DNA from: Sipunculus nudus
Lineage: Eukaryota > Annelida > Sipuncula > Golfingiida > Sipunculidae
Direction: 5' to 3'
DNA: 64,000 nt
Assembly (NCBI GenBank): GCA_026874595.1
Contig: CM049316.1
Location: 7,766,339 to 7,830,338 of the forward strand
Position numbers and translations under genes: made by a program. The notes below the pieces were generated by a model. That model searched no databases. It was not told the origin of the DNA and worked only from the letters and a program-made list of their open reading frames with translations. Numbering within the stretch: position 1 is the first letter of the stretch; each line of letters starts with the position of its first letter. Of this stretch, positions 1 through 11,480 are shown in pieces.

Positions 1-153
1 TGGAGAGCGGGACTGGTTGGCGAATGATTTAGATTATCATTAATAATACATGAATGCCTCCATACACTGAAGTGAACGGGGATCAATAGTGAAGAGGAAA
101 TACAACAAATACGTGCATTTGTATTATTATAAAGAATTAACTCAAACCCTCAG

Positions 154-279
154 GGATATTCAGTCAAACAGTTTGCGTTTTATGAGTTTGCCTGCCCTGT
201 AGAAGACGAAAATGTATTGCCAGCAGGGGATATTTATGAAAAACTCGGTTCTAATAAATCTAATATGTGTCTCAAGTGA
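154..279 (+). CDS. candidate terminal exon, unknown protein
   Basis: The frame starting after the acceptor-like ...AAACCCTCAG at 144-153 reads 41 codons and ends in TGA at 277-279. The peptide looks protein-like: aromatic and acidic residues (KQFAFYEFACPVEDENV) followed by LPAGDIYEKLGSNKSN. The same frame is closed by a TAA at 130-132 upstream of the acceptor, as expected for an exon entered from an intron. No good GT donor follows, so a last coding exon is the simplest reading, with the rest of the gene to the left of the window. I do not recognise the family. It could equally be a fragment of a mobile element or a chance frame. Confidence 0.3.
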   Translation, partial: GYSVKQFAFYEFACPVEDENVLPAGDIYEKLGSNKSNMCLK

Positions 280-1974
280 TGATATAAATGTGCGACCATA
301 ACATAACTCCTTCATCAAGAGACCTTTACTGAAAAAAGAAAGGTTATGTAATTGAATGGATATTTTTTGAGTAATTATGTGACGGTATACTTATGTCCCC
401 ATCTCTAATCCCATTATGAACGGATTTTATATCTTGTTTATTCATTGTGAGATCAGGAATCCAATGTAAATGATCACATTTACATTGGCAGGTCTGATAA
501 CGGAGTGAACTAACTTTCAACAACGAAAGTCCACAACATAGTAGTGACTGCTTCTTTCTTTGCTACTTTGTGAATCCCCTTCACATTTCGGACACAGATG
601 GGTCCGTTTTGCCCTATAGAAACAAACAAATTGTGATATTTTTTTAAATACACCATCCTCTATTCCTTTTGATTAATGGCAAACAAAACACTAATAATTT
701 TCTTTCAAATTGTCAGAACGGCATCGAATTTTGAATGCCTCAGAGAGATTTCGACGCATATTGCTCCTTGTGCACTTAGTTTAAAATATGAGTTGATTTT
801 ATTACATAATTTTTTAATGCCACACATTTTGAGGGAAATAAGTAGTGCTTGACTGGAACCAAGAAATCATTTAATGCGGGGCTGAGCTTAGCTTTATATT
901 TAAATAATGCTATTTCCGAACTCATAGTGGAAAATGATAAACCAGACATCCGACATGTTTAAAGAGGGTTTCCATGGAACTAACCGGATGGTCCTCAAAT
1001 GGAAAAAAAACCTGAGTTTATTTCTTGTGATACTGGGAACCTCGGTTAGAGTGCTGTATATTTCTTGTGATACTGGGAACCTCGGTTAGAGTGCTGTGAT
1101 AATAATCAATGCCCCTTGTTCAGAGTGCCTGATGGCTTTGATAAGGTTCATCGACGGTGACAGATCAGAACCACTCGGACGCGCTTGTCTTTTTCATTTG
1201 ATTATCAGTGCGTAATCAATGGATTACCGTCTACAAACAGCGTTTCTCTCCCATCTGTTCTCAAGCGGCTCAGATATGATTAGGTCAAACAATGGTGAAC
1301 GCGCGTACACGTCTACAGGGAACTTACCGACTTTTGACCAACAACGGCATAGTCTCAAACTTGAAGATCGAGGTTTAGGGATATACTATATAATGTAAAT
1401 AGATAATTTACAATTTGTTAATTTCCTATGAAGACTCTAAACTTCATAAATAGTCTCTTCTTTTTATGTCTGAGCTGAAAATGCCACATTGATCATGATA
1501 TAGATTATTTTTTTATGATTTTATAATTTTTTATAATTTTCCCAATATTATTACAAAATTTGTTTTGAACTTACCAGACCCAGTCTATATTTTATCTTGT
1601 TTACATTCATACACGCCATCCATATTTATATAATGATTTACATTATTTGCTAAACCATTTCAAATGACAATCATAGTAGTTGGTGCAGTTTATTTTATAT
1701 AGTTTACAAATTATTATTAAAGCCAATATAAATAGCTCATGGCAAATCGACATCAACACAAGCCTCATAAATCATTCATCATTGTGAAGGATTCGGATAT
1801 GACATCGTTTAAACAAACGACGTAAGGCGGATGACATGCTTTCAACCACTGTTCCCTTTACAAATCCCAAATACTGCTTTCTAAAACATTCCATGCACCG
1901 TACGTCCATACCATACTTAATGCAATCTCAACTAATCTGCCCTAGTGCTTGAAGATCTGTTAATTGTACGGTAC
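280..1974. other. non-coding, no gene seen
   Basis: AT-rich DNA without an open frame of note. Apart from the 40-bp duplication at 1019-1097 I see no exon, RNA gene or transposon end. If the minus-strand exon at 1975-2172 is real, this stretch is downstream intron of that gene. Confidence 0.5.
1019..1097. repeat. 40-bp tandem duplication
   Basis: Two adjacent copies (1019-1058 and 1059-1097) of a 40-bp unit containing TGATACTGGGAACCTCGG. They are identical across almost the whole unit, so the duplication is recent. No coding role is visible. Confidence 0.9.
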
Positions 1975-2172
1975 CTTGAATTTATTGGCTAGCAGTTTGG
2001 TGATACTTGTCTGTGTGAGCGTATCGTTGTAGGTCTCGGACTCCGTTGAGTAGGTCTTCGGCACTTTGAGGCGAACCATCCCTTCTTCCTTCCCGCCATC
2101 CCCTTCCTTCTTCCGGTGTTTGCTGGCGTCGCCATTTTGAATAGAACCCTCACTCACAGGCGTGACAGTGAA
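1975..2172 (-). CDS. candidate internal coding exon (66 codons, phase 0-0)
   Basis: On the minus strand a polypyrimidine tract and acceptor (CCCTTTTTCAG, ending at 2173) precede 198 nt of open frame. The frame ends ...AAG followed by the donor GTACCG at 1974-1969. Length is exactly 66 codons, so the exon is symmetric. The peptide begins FTVTPVSEGSIQNGD, continues through a charged KHRKKEGDGGKEEG stretch, and ends TSITKLLANKFK. The charged, Ser/Thr-rich composition suits a cytosolic N-terminal region. It joins in phase to the possible first exon at 11045-11098, giving a junction Val-Lys/Phe-Thr-Val. FTVTPV recalls the N-termini of some SLC12 K-Cl cotransporters and the R/K-F-x-V docking motif for SPAK/OSR1 kinases. 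The rest does not match what I know of that family, so I give no gene name. Confidence 0.5.
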
Positions 2173-2448
2173 CTGAAAAAGGGCATACTAATTGATAATA
2201 TTTTAACATACAATATTATCTTTTAATTGAAACAATATCCATTGGTATGGACATATGATGCTTTAACATATCCATTAGCAGCATTTTTCGGCTTATTAGG
2301 AATTCTGTAGATAGGTATTTGCCAGTTAACGATACTGAATTTGTTTTTGTGTTTTTAGGACAAAATTTCAAAGCTCTCATTGGTTAATAGACATATTCAG
2401 TTTGAAGATTTCGTTGTATCCCATGGTTACTGCTCCCAGGTAAACTGC

Positions 2449-2496
2449 TTTCCTTTAATAAGAACAGGTCATTAGACCTGTTCTTATTAAAGGAAA
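2449..2496. repeat. perfect 22-bp inverted repeat with 4-nt loop
   Basis: Arms at 2449-2470 and 2475-2496 are exact reverse complements (core AATAAGAACAGGTC), separated by ATTA. The hairpin stands alone in AT-rich DNA about 140 bp from a solo LTR. It could be a fold-back of replication origin, a short MITE remnant or an RNA hairpin. Nothing else in the sequence tells which. Confidence 0.85.
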
Positions 2497-2638
2497 CTCA
2501 TCTCTTTCTTCCTCGTTCTGTTAATGTAACTAAGAAAGACAATGCTTTTTTATTTCTACATCCCATGAGTTGCGTGGGAAAGATTCGCAGACGTATCAAC
2601 CTTGTTTAAAGTTGCTACTATTTATTCTGTATGTATAT

Positions 2639-3456
2639 TGTTACGAAAAATAATATATCAACAGATCACGTATGCGTGATGAACATATATTTTGTCAAGG
2701 AGATAAAAAAATCAGATTCTGTAACACTAGGCAGCGTGAAATGTCTAGGGGAATGAATAAAGAAGTCAGTAGTTTTTTTGTTAACAAATAACTATAATTT
2801 ATTCTTAAAACAACCCTAACATTATAATACACTAAATCAATACAATTACACAGTATAACAGCAGTATAACAACAAATCAATACAATCACACAGTAAAATA
2901 AACAAAGTGCACTGTACCTGGATACTACCACTGTCACAGCGATAAGTCCTTTAAAATGTATAAGCCGGACGAACAGTTTACACAAATTCTCTCGGAGAAT
3001 AACAGTCCAATGTATAGTTCTTGCAACAATTCCGAAAGTAAACTGAAAACCAATTAAGATTCATCACAACTCCAGAAGAAAATCTGAATAAAATCTATAA
3101 TTGCCACATTTATCGGAATAGGCCCTACAAACTGACATACACGCTGGAATATTCTCTCACCTCTCTCCCGGCTTTAAAACATAGCTTCTTCACATAACTT
3201 TTCATCTCAAGCCGAGAATTTTCTATTTCCCGAACAATCAAAAGAACCTAACATAATAAACACGCTCAAAGAACATACTAGAACAAAGAACACTGTGTAT
3301 CTACATGCTAGGGTTCAACCGTGAGCCGGCCCGGCCAGGCGAGAAAACCACAGACTAGCATGACAAAGAGAGTTCAACCAGTACGGATTAAGCCTGGCGA
3401 GGCCGCTACAACAAGAGCTTCACCCGTGTCACACAATAAAAAGGGCACCTGTAACA
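2639..3456 (-). mobile_element. solo LTR of the Ty3/gypsy family seen at 18.6-22.4 kb
   Basis: The 818-bp segment starts TGTTACG and ends GTAACA, so its ends form a short inverted repeat. It is flanked by a 4-bp direct repeat ATAT (2635-2638 and 3457-3460), the target-site duplication. It shares long blocks with the LTRs at 18620, 21753 and 61025, including TAACACTAGGCAGCGTGAAA and the stretch around TCTAGGGGAATGAATAAAGA. Sense strand is minus, judged from the coding direction of the internal copy. A solo LTR arises by recombination between the two LTRs of a full element. It may carry promoter and poly(A) signals (AATAAA occurs on the minus strand near 2798) but no gene. Confidence 0.92.
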
Positions 3457-3460
3457 ATAT

Positions 3461-6400
3461 CTACGTAAATCAACTTAAAATCCAGACTCAAGCGTTAAAA
3501 CAATATACCTAGCATATATTAATGGAGTGCATTACAGATCGCAGTTTCAAGGGAAAATATTTATCATGTCTTAAATTATAATCCAGTCCATGACTCTGTA
3601 TCCACAGGGGTTCTGTCTATGTACCTAAGTTAGTTTATATGAAATAACGATCCAGTCTCCGTTGATTTTGTAAAGCCCCGTTATAGACGCTGTCCGACAT
3701 GAACAGGACGGCTAACTCTTGGGTACACACGGTTATCTCTCTCTGCTGAAAAACGTCCCCAAGGCCAGCAGTCAGCCAGGGGCAGCCGTTGCCGAGTCAT
3801 AAGTCTCATGCCCAAGGTGATCTTAAATGAACCATACTGGTAATATAACCAATTCTTGTGCACTAAGTCTGCCATTACGTTCTCACAGAGTGACACTAAA
3901 TACTAAAAGCTTTAAAAATACGATTAGTGTTACCCGCATCCAGACCGGTGGACTTGTTCTGTCAACCCCATCCCCGTGTGCACTAAATGCTACAGTTGAC
4001 AATAAAAGCTGCAAGGTTCATCCAATCTCGCAGGAAAAAAACATGACCACTTATTATCTGATATTTGCCATTCACTGGTTTCTCATGTTTGACATATTAT
4101 TTTAAATTTCAAAATAATTTAGACAATATTACGTATGTACATTAAAGGGGATAACACGTGGATATATATCCATATGAACTGTGCAAATTATCAACATGAA
4201 AATTGAAAGTACAATTTGAAAGTACATTTGTAAGAGATTGATGGACTACTTATAATACTCAAAACATCCAAAGGTATTTCCTTACTGGCGGGAGTTCAGA
4301 TGTAGTTTGCAAGTATTTTACAAACTGTAAATTCTATAAAAAAGCACTTGTTTCACATAAATCGTAGTTTCTAAGGCAAAAAAAAAATCTTTTTGTAATA
4401 CTTAGAAAGGAATGGCAATGAAATGCAAACAAATACATTTTATTAGATTTATAACATGCATTTTGAATTCACTTAAACAATTACTATCATTGTTTATTAA
4501 TATACATGAAGCCTAAGAATAATAAAAGTTGTTGATGATGTCTATAATGGCCATAAAGATGCTCCATAACATAAAGAGGGGTTACTAGAGGTGACTACTC
4601 GTAACCCGTGTCACCGTCTCCATAGAAACCGATCCCAGGTTCTCTTGCAGATGGTTGAATAGTGAGGCATTGAGGATCCTGACTTCTAGTATGGAATCAT
4701 GACACCAGGCTAAACGGTGCGAGTCATTTAACGTCGTTAACCATGATAAGCCCATTAACTTGGAACTGATAGGGCCCGTCCAACGCCAGCAACTGCCTGC
4801 CCTAGGAGAGCTATATATCTTCCATCCGTGGCCTTTTGGACGGACTGTTTCTCCATCAATCAGAGCTCTAGCCACTCAGACCTCAGCTCTGTCTTTGATA
4901 TCGTTATCTCATCTGTCGCCTCTCATATGGACATCCTGGCGCTTAAAAATACACCGTAATATCTCGGATAGTAGAATGGACCATAGCCATTATTTTCTTT
5001 TTTTTCTAAAAGTAATAAAATACGACCCTTTATTTTTATTTTGGGATGCCGAATCCATCATTTCAAGATATTGATCTATAATAATATCCTAGCCGCGCCC
5101 TTATCGTACCAATTATGTGTGATTCAGTGTTATCTGTTACCGTAAAATCTGGTTTCTCGTGAGAGTATATCTCTACCAGCGCCGGATCCTTGGATCGATA
5201 ATTATTTAATATAGCCATATTCAAGTGAAATCCTTTAAAAGGTTTTGTACACAACAAGGAACTCTTTTTACACAACAAGGAACTCCAAATAACAACAACA
5301 AGAAGATATCAATTCTGATAGACACCGAGGAGCCTTTCATGTGCAACATTAAGCGCAGTGTTGATGTATCATGACACCTGTCCACTGAGCTTTATTGAAA
5401 CCCAAATTATTTCATAACCTCCGCCCATCCTCTTTTTTCAAGCCAAAAAAATTAGCCATGGTTCGTTCCCTTACATAAAATATTCCATTCAGGTACACTT
5501 ATCAAGACCTAGTTGATGGTCCTAGATATGGCTTCATTCTATCGCACTGCATACAATGATATGTTCTTTTCTTTGAGCTCATTCTGAAGTCGTTCAAGTG
5601 GCTACGTATAAATTTCTGGTACATAATCATAATTGACATCATGTATAACAGAGGTTATTTAAAAGAGATAATTGTGCAGACATGTTGAGATTATTTGTGG
5701 CTAAATATTGAATGAGACACAGATTTCAGGATAATAACCGTTTGATTACCCATGCATATTAACAGGGTAAAACTATATCGGTTAATCATATCCGCTTTTT
5801 TAACGAAGCTCTTCGATTGCAATATAAAAGAGGAACACGTCTTTCAATTTAGTGTACATTATCTTCTTGCTTGCCGTAAGATTGCAATCAAACAGATAAA
5901 ATAAGGTAGTTAATTGAGTTTACTGTCAGAACCCCTACTGGGGCCACTGAGCTAACAACGAGGCCACCAAATCGTTTGTCGTGCCACCTGGATTGTTTTT
6001 AATATATCGTCCACATCACCAGTTTGATCATTTATTTTTAGAACATATGGGCTAGCAAAACAAAGAATTTTTTTTTCTGCGAAGTGTTCCGTCTCTTGCC
6101 GGTGCCCAGCAGGGCCGATTCACCAGCCTCTCATCTAGTAAATTATGTACAGTCTCAGTGTTTTTGAGACGTCGTTAATGCAGGCTGTGTGGCTTAGCGT
6201 AGCATCAAATCTGCAAAGGAAAGAATCTTGAGCGGTCTCTTTGTTGCAGTTACCGCCTCGTTACCTTTAAGTGCTCTATAAATGAAACTTGTTTTCGAAT
6301 CAGTACAACTGGGAGCTAAATGAACCAAGTTTATTAGAAGATTGTACTCAAGCATTTATACCCTGCAACTAAGGCTATGAACCCTTCTTTTTTCTTATGT

Positions 6401-9400
6401 CACGGTTTGTTACATGTAGCCATGACGACTGCATATGTAGGTTTCGATAACACATCCTGAAACACGACTACCCAAGATATTTTGTATCTACCTAACGAAT
6501 TCGCGGCTAACCTTATAGGATCCACACTGACCATACAAAAAAATAGGTAAAGTTGGAGATTGTAGCATACAAAGTGATTCCTCCAGATTCCTTTTATTTT
6601 GAAAGCAGAAACAGATCGATACCTTTATTTAATTTAAGCCGCATTTTCATGGTTCTATCAAATCTATTGTAGTGGTGCGATGATTCATCTTAATTTCGGA
6701 CTATTCATGCATTGAACATCTAGCCTGAACCAAGCACGTCCGCAGGGATACATGCGATATCTCCATCTATTTCAATGTCTCCCAAGGCCGGTGGGTCCGA
6801 GGTGAATTCTTGCTAACAGTACAGCCCTGTAAAGGTCCTCTCGCGAGAGATAAACGAGACAAGCATGCGACTGATAATCGTCCGATCAAACTGGTTATGT
6901 CCATAGTGAGCGGTCACTGACCTAGGTTTGCAAAAGACCTTACTGTCCCAGCACCCATGATTCTGTAGTATGATCTTCAGAGAGGGCAAAGCTCTGTTTA
7001 TATACCAGGCCTATCGATTTCATTCGTATCCAGTTTCATATTTTTACACTTCCATGTGTTTGTTCATACCTTTCTGACTGTAGATATATGTTTCATCCAA
7101 AAGAAATATGGTCTGTATTGTATGTGCTTGTAATATTTATACAATTGTTGCCTAGGGTTGACCAAGACCTCACTTATCCCTAAAAAGGTCAGACCGGTTT
7201 GGTATCAAAAGGTAGTATTTTAATGACGAGCAGGAAAATAAAACTGCGCATGCTCAGTCAGGTGGAATAGCAACCAAACACAGGAAGTGAACTCAGCGCA
7301 TGCTCTGGTAATTGTACATGAGTCGTTCATGCAACTGCAGGTGTTAATACTGCAGAAGTGTGGTCTGTATTATATGTGCTTGTACTGCATGTATCATCGA
7401 ATTCGTCTGTATCACCTTGTCATTTTGTTAACCAAGTGTATAGTACAAGAACCTGTTTGACGCATTTTGCGAGGATTCTGATACCGTTAAGTTAGGAATG
7501 TTTTATTTCCCCTTTTTCTTAAAGTTTAATTTTCATTATTAATACTGAATGAAGACTGCATCAAAGTGCCCATTACATTTCCAGTATATTTCAATAACCT
7601 GCCCCATGAAGACTAGTGGGAATACTACCCCATTGCATTGTATGTTTAAAGGACATCGAGTACTTTATCAATTTTCTGTTTCAACTGATACAAATGTATT
7701 CCCTAGGATCAAAAGGAGATTCATCACCCTACAATGCTATTTCGCCTAAATGTCACATTGGGAAGAATTCTTATACATTTTCATTAGCATAAGGTTAATG
7801 CTTTGTTGGCCAGGACAAAGTCGATGTGATCGCAAAATCGAGCATATCCAGGGAATTGGTTACAGATGGATTCTATAAAAGGATTATTGACGGTTTTTAT
7901 TGGAAAATGTTGGTGCCCTGTGTCTTTTTACACTCCGGGCCATAGTAAAGAGTGTATCTATCCAGCAGCAGATGTCTATGTTGACCAAGTAAACTCGGTG
8001 TTAGACTAAATCTGCCTGGTTTCTATATGCTGCTCACGTGACCTTTGTCCGGAATGTTTTCTGTAAATGTTATTTATTCACAGGAAAAAAACTTCCCTCA
8101 AGCCCCGAGATGAATGCAGTGCTTAGTACTGTGTCCCAGTTCACACATAAGTATCAGTCTCTGTTAAACGTTAGGCAACTCAATGCCAGTTACCGTGTTA
8201 AATCTTTTCCTTAGTATACTGGAACAATATTTTTCAAAATATCAAAATACAATGTACTGCGTGGTATCAAACGTGAAGCATGTTACATATTAATCTTACT
8301 TTCCTGCAACTCACTTCATTTAAATGAGATTTAGTTTAGGCTAAACCGGACACGTATGCTTACATTGTTTTCTATTAAAAAAGATAAACTTTGAAAAGCA
8401 CAAGAAAAAAGCACTTAAATAAATCAGAAACTGGCCTAAGAAAAACCTTAGTGTGCAAGTGAAAAATATAGCCTTTTTATCCCTAACGGTCGTGTAAATG
8501 AGTTAAAGATGGCAAAGACCTATCAAATTTCCATTAAAATTACCGGATTAAAAAAGCATGAGGACACATTTTTCTACACATGAGCCATAGGTTATTACAC
8601 TGACTCTACTTATTTAATATCCATAAAAGTCTTTTCCTCAAATTTCACTTTCTGAAATCTACAAACCGGGAACTTGGACCTACTGGTCAAGTCATTTGAC
8701 CATATCACTGTGATCCTGATTTTAATATGTAAAATTGAATTAAAAAATATATTTTCTTCCTTTCTTGCGGTTTTATTCTGTATGGTTAACAGGTTGCATT
8801 TCAAAATTAGATTTATTGTATTCCTGTTAATTTAGGTGATAACATTAATGCAAATTCAAAGGAGACTTCCATATGTAATAACATGCGATTCTTAACTCTG
8901 ATGTGTACAAGATGGAAATATAAGATTTGAATCCCCCCCCCCCCCCGGGTGAATCACCCCTCCTTCCGTCCTTGGTACAGCAGTGAATGATTGTATGACT
9001 GTCCTTGGTGGATTCATGATTCCGGGTCAAATGGTCCGTTATTGTGACTCCTAATTGCTTCCTTTCTTGTAGCTCGTATACCTGATTTATTGCTACAATG
9101 CCAAAGATTAATTGAGTCATCTGCATAATTAAAGGACGAAGTTTTACATATATCAAAACAAGGCTGTTGTGAACCGCCTTAACATCATATGGACCATGTC
9201 AACTGACACCTGCGGGAGTTTTTTTTTATAAAGTTTCTTGCCACTTCATATATTACAGGCTTGATCTCATGGGTGGAGAGAACGTTAACCATGTGAAAAT
9301 ATTGGACGCCATTTTAAGTCTACATGGATTTACTTTTCTATGTTAGGGGACTGGGAGAACCTTAGTGAATGAAGTTAATGTTTAGACATGAGACCTAATC

Positions 9401-9686
9401 TTTCTGGTCAGACTCTGACCGTACATGCCAGAACTAACGAATTGTGAGTAATCTACCTGTGAAGTTCATTTATTAACACTACTTGTTTTTTAATTAAGTT
9501 GATACGAGATTGATAGTCGTCACTGAAGCTCAGAGGTGCTATTTTTTATAAATGCAACCGTATGGACTGCAGTACCTTCAGAATAATTTATCCCGTGCAT
9601 GCTTACAACGGATCAATGGTACCACGTTTGTGATACTTGTTTATAAATACAGGAAGTTTGTGAATGATTAGGCAAAACGGACGCAC

Positions 9687-9692
<6 letters not shown>
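3461..9692. other. long non-coding stretch, possible intron
   Basis: No exon with good borders, RNA gene or transposon end that I can support. Open frames such as the one at 4585-4875 (minus) have no recognisable domain or motif. A C14 run lies near 8933-8946. If the 11.1 kb and 2.0 kb exons belong together, all of this is intron. Confidence 0.45.

Positions 9693-9752
<60 letters not shown>
9693..9752. repeat. (AT)n microsatellite
   Basis: About 30 uninterrupted TA dinucleotides. Confidence 0.98.
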
Positions 9753-9753
<1 letters not shown>

Positions 9754-11044
9754 CATTATGTTAATAAATACCTAAAACAAAATATTGTAATATGTGCATA
9801 AAGTCTGCAGAAAGTCGTGCTATTTCCTTTAAGTTTCTTTCATTCCAATAGGTGGTCCTGAGATGATTTTGGCTTTAACTTGGCGGTACCAAGGAAATCA
9901 TGCAAACTTGATTAAAAGCATTGTGTACCGTTGAAAAATGTAAGCTCTTCAGATTCATTTTTTTTTTCATGTGCACTTAAACGATAATTCTTCAAGACCA
10001 ACAGAAATTGTGACAGCATCAGGGATCTAGGTCGGTAGACTAGATGTACCTAGAAGATCGGAAATGTAGATGCAATGATGATCGTAAAACATGATGTACG
10101 TGTCACAATATAAATAATAATAAACTTCCTAACCTAAACAGGGATCGTAATTCTCAGACAATTTTACCTTTCCAACAGAAAATTAATACAGGTTTTTCTT
10201 TCCACAGAAAAATTTGCTTTCCTCTATAGATGCCACCCTACCGTCATATCAAACTTCCAGTCACACTTCGCTCATTGGCAAAGTTAACCTGATTCTGCCT
10301 TCGTTCATGCCAACCTACATGGACATTTGCGTGTAAAAAAACTGAATGTTTTCAACATTTAAACTATTATACGAAGAACACGAATGAGCAGTGAAAAAAA
10401 AACCCAACAGAAATTGTAGCAGGTGAGGGCCAAAATGCCGGAAATTTTAAGAAATAACAGTCCCTTTTTATAGGAAAATAAAGGAAATATAGGTAGTCAG
10501 TGGAACACAAGCGGAAATATATTTCGTTTTTTTTTTATGTTTGTTACTACTTATCAGATACTTATGTGGAAAACATCTATAGGTATTCATCTTTCGAATG
10601 GATTGCTAAAATGGGAAAAAAATCCTTTCCGTGCACATGTTTGCCTGTCTAAGACAGGCGGGAAGGCGTCATCAGGACCCTGATTACTTGTGCTACAATA
10701 AAGAACCTGAAGATTCAAGTCAGAATCTAACAGGACAAGTCTGCAGTGCACCTTAAGTAAGTCGCCGAAGCTGAAAATACAAAGAATAAATCCATCTAAA
10801 TTTTACCATATCAGAGCAGTGAGCAGGGCTGTTTTGTCATGTGAGATGTTTATCTACAAAAACTGTATCGTAAACAGACACACGTGCACGCACGGACAAC
10901 AGTAAACTTTGTAGGACAACGATGCATGTTTACTTTAGCGATTGCCTCCCTCTAACTGGTCTAATCAAGTGAAATTTGCAGCAAGCCCTGACCGCCCGTC
11001 ACTGTTACGATTATTAATACTATTGAAGAAGAAAAGTTAGCTAC
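9753..11044. other. non-coding, start of putative intron 1
   Basis: No gene seen. The segment follows the donor of the candidate first exon at 11045-11098 on the minus strand and would be the 5' part of its first intron. Confidence 0.4.
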
Positions 11045-11098
11045 CTTTACATCTGGTACTTCTGTCAAACTGATTGTCTCCTCCAAAGCTTCTGCCAT
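11045..11098 (-). CDS. candidate first coding exon (18 codons)
   Basis: On the minus strand an ATG at 11098-11096 in good context (A at -3, G at +4: GAAAATGG) opens 18 codons reading MAEALEETISLTEVPDVK. The exon ends in AAG and is followed at once by the donor GTAGCT. The exon is phase 0 and therefore joins in frame with the candidate exon at 1975-2172. TATA and CCAAT motifs lie 60-100 bp upstream, which supports a true 5' end. The acidic short peptide is too small to assign. An 8.9-kb first intron is normal for an animal gene. The alternative is that two unrelated chance frames happen to fit. Confidence 0.45.
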
Positions 11099-11154
11099 TT
11101 TCCGATGATGTTGATATAACCATGTCCTCAGTAAATTAACTGGCCAAAGTGCAC

Positions 11155-11200
11155 GGATATATACGATCAATAAAGAGCAGTTGCCCGTCGGCCAATCAGC
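11155..11200 (-). promoter_or_regulatory. putative core promoter (CCAAT and TATA)
   Basis: Reading the minus strand, an inverted CCAAT box (GCTGATTGGC, 11191-11200) is followed about 30 bp later by GTATATATCC (TATA at 11157-11163). The ATG of the candidate first exon lies about 60 nt further on. This spacing is right for a TATA promoter with a ~30-nt leader. Motifs this short occur by chance in AT-rich DNA. Confidence 0.4.
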
Positions 11201-11280
11201 TGAGACTGCCGACTGTACAACAAACAGCGGCTTACTGACGGCAAATGTCGGTCACCAACCATATCAATGTTTCCATTAAT

Positions 11281-11283
11281 GTC

Positions 11284-11326
<43 letters not shown>
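11281..11326. repeat. (CT)n microsatellite
   Basis: About 20 CT dinucleotides with two TTT interruptions, followed to about 11480 by a looser pyrimidine-rich tract. The open frames across it on both strands are by-products of the composition. It lies just upstream of the putative minus-strand promoter, where GAGA-type tracts are often found. Confidence 0.95.
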
Positions 11327-11329
<3 letters not shown>

Positions 11330-11480
11330 AACTCAATATTTCTACATCCATCCCTTTACTTTACTTCTCTCTTTATCCTTTTTTTTCTCATTCTTGACTT
11401 CAAACACATGACTCCAGCACGTTTTTCTCTCTTTGTATTCTTCTTTTTGACTTTTTTTTTCTTTCTTTCTTTGTTTTCGT

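Noticed and set aside
4585-4875. 96-codon minus-strand frame
   Set aside because: It starts at GTG, has no acceptor or donor of quality and shows no recognised domain.
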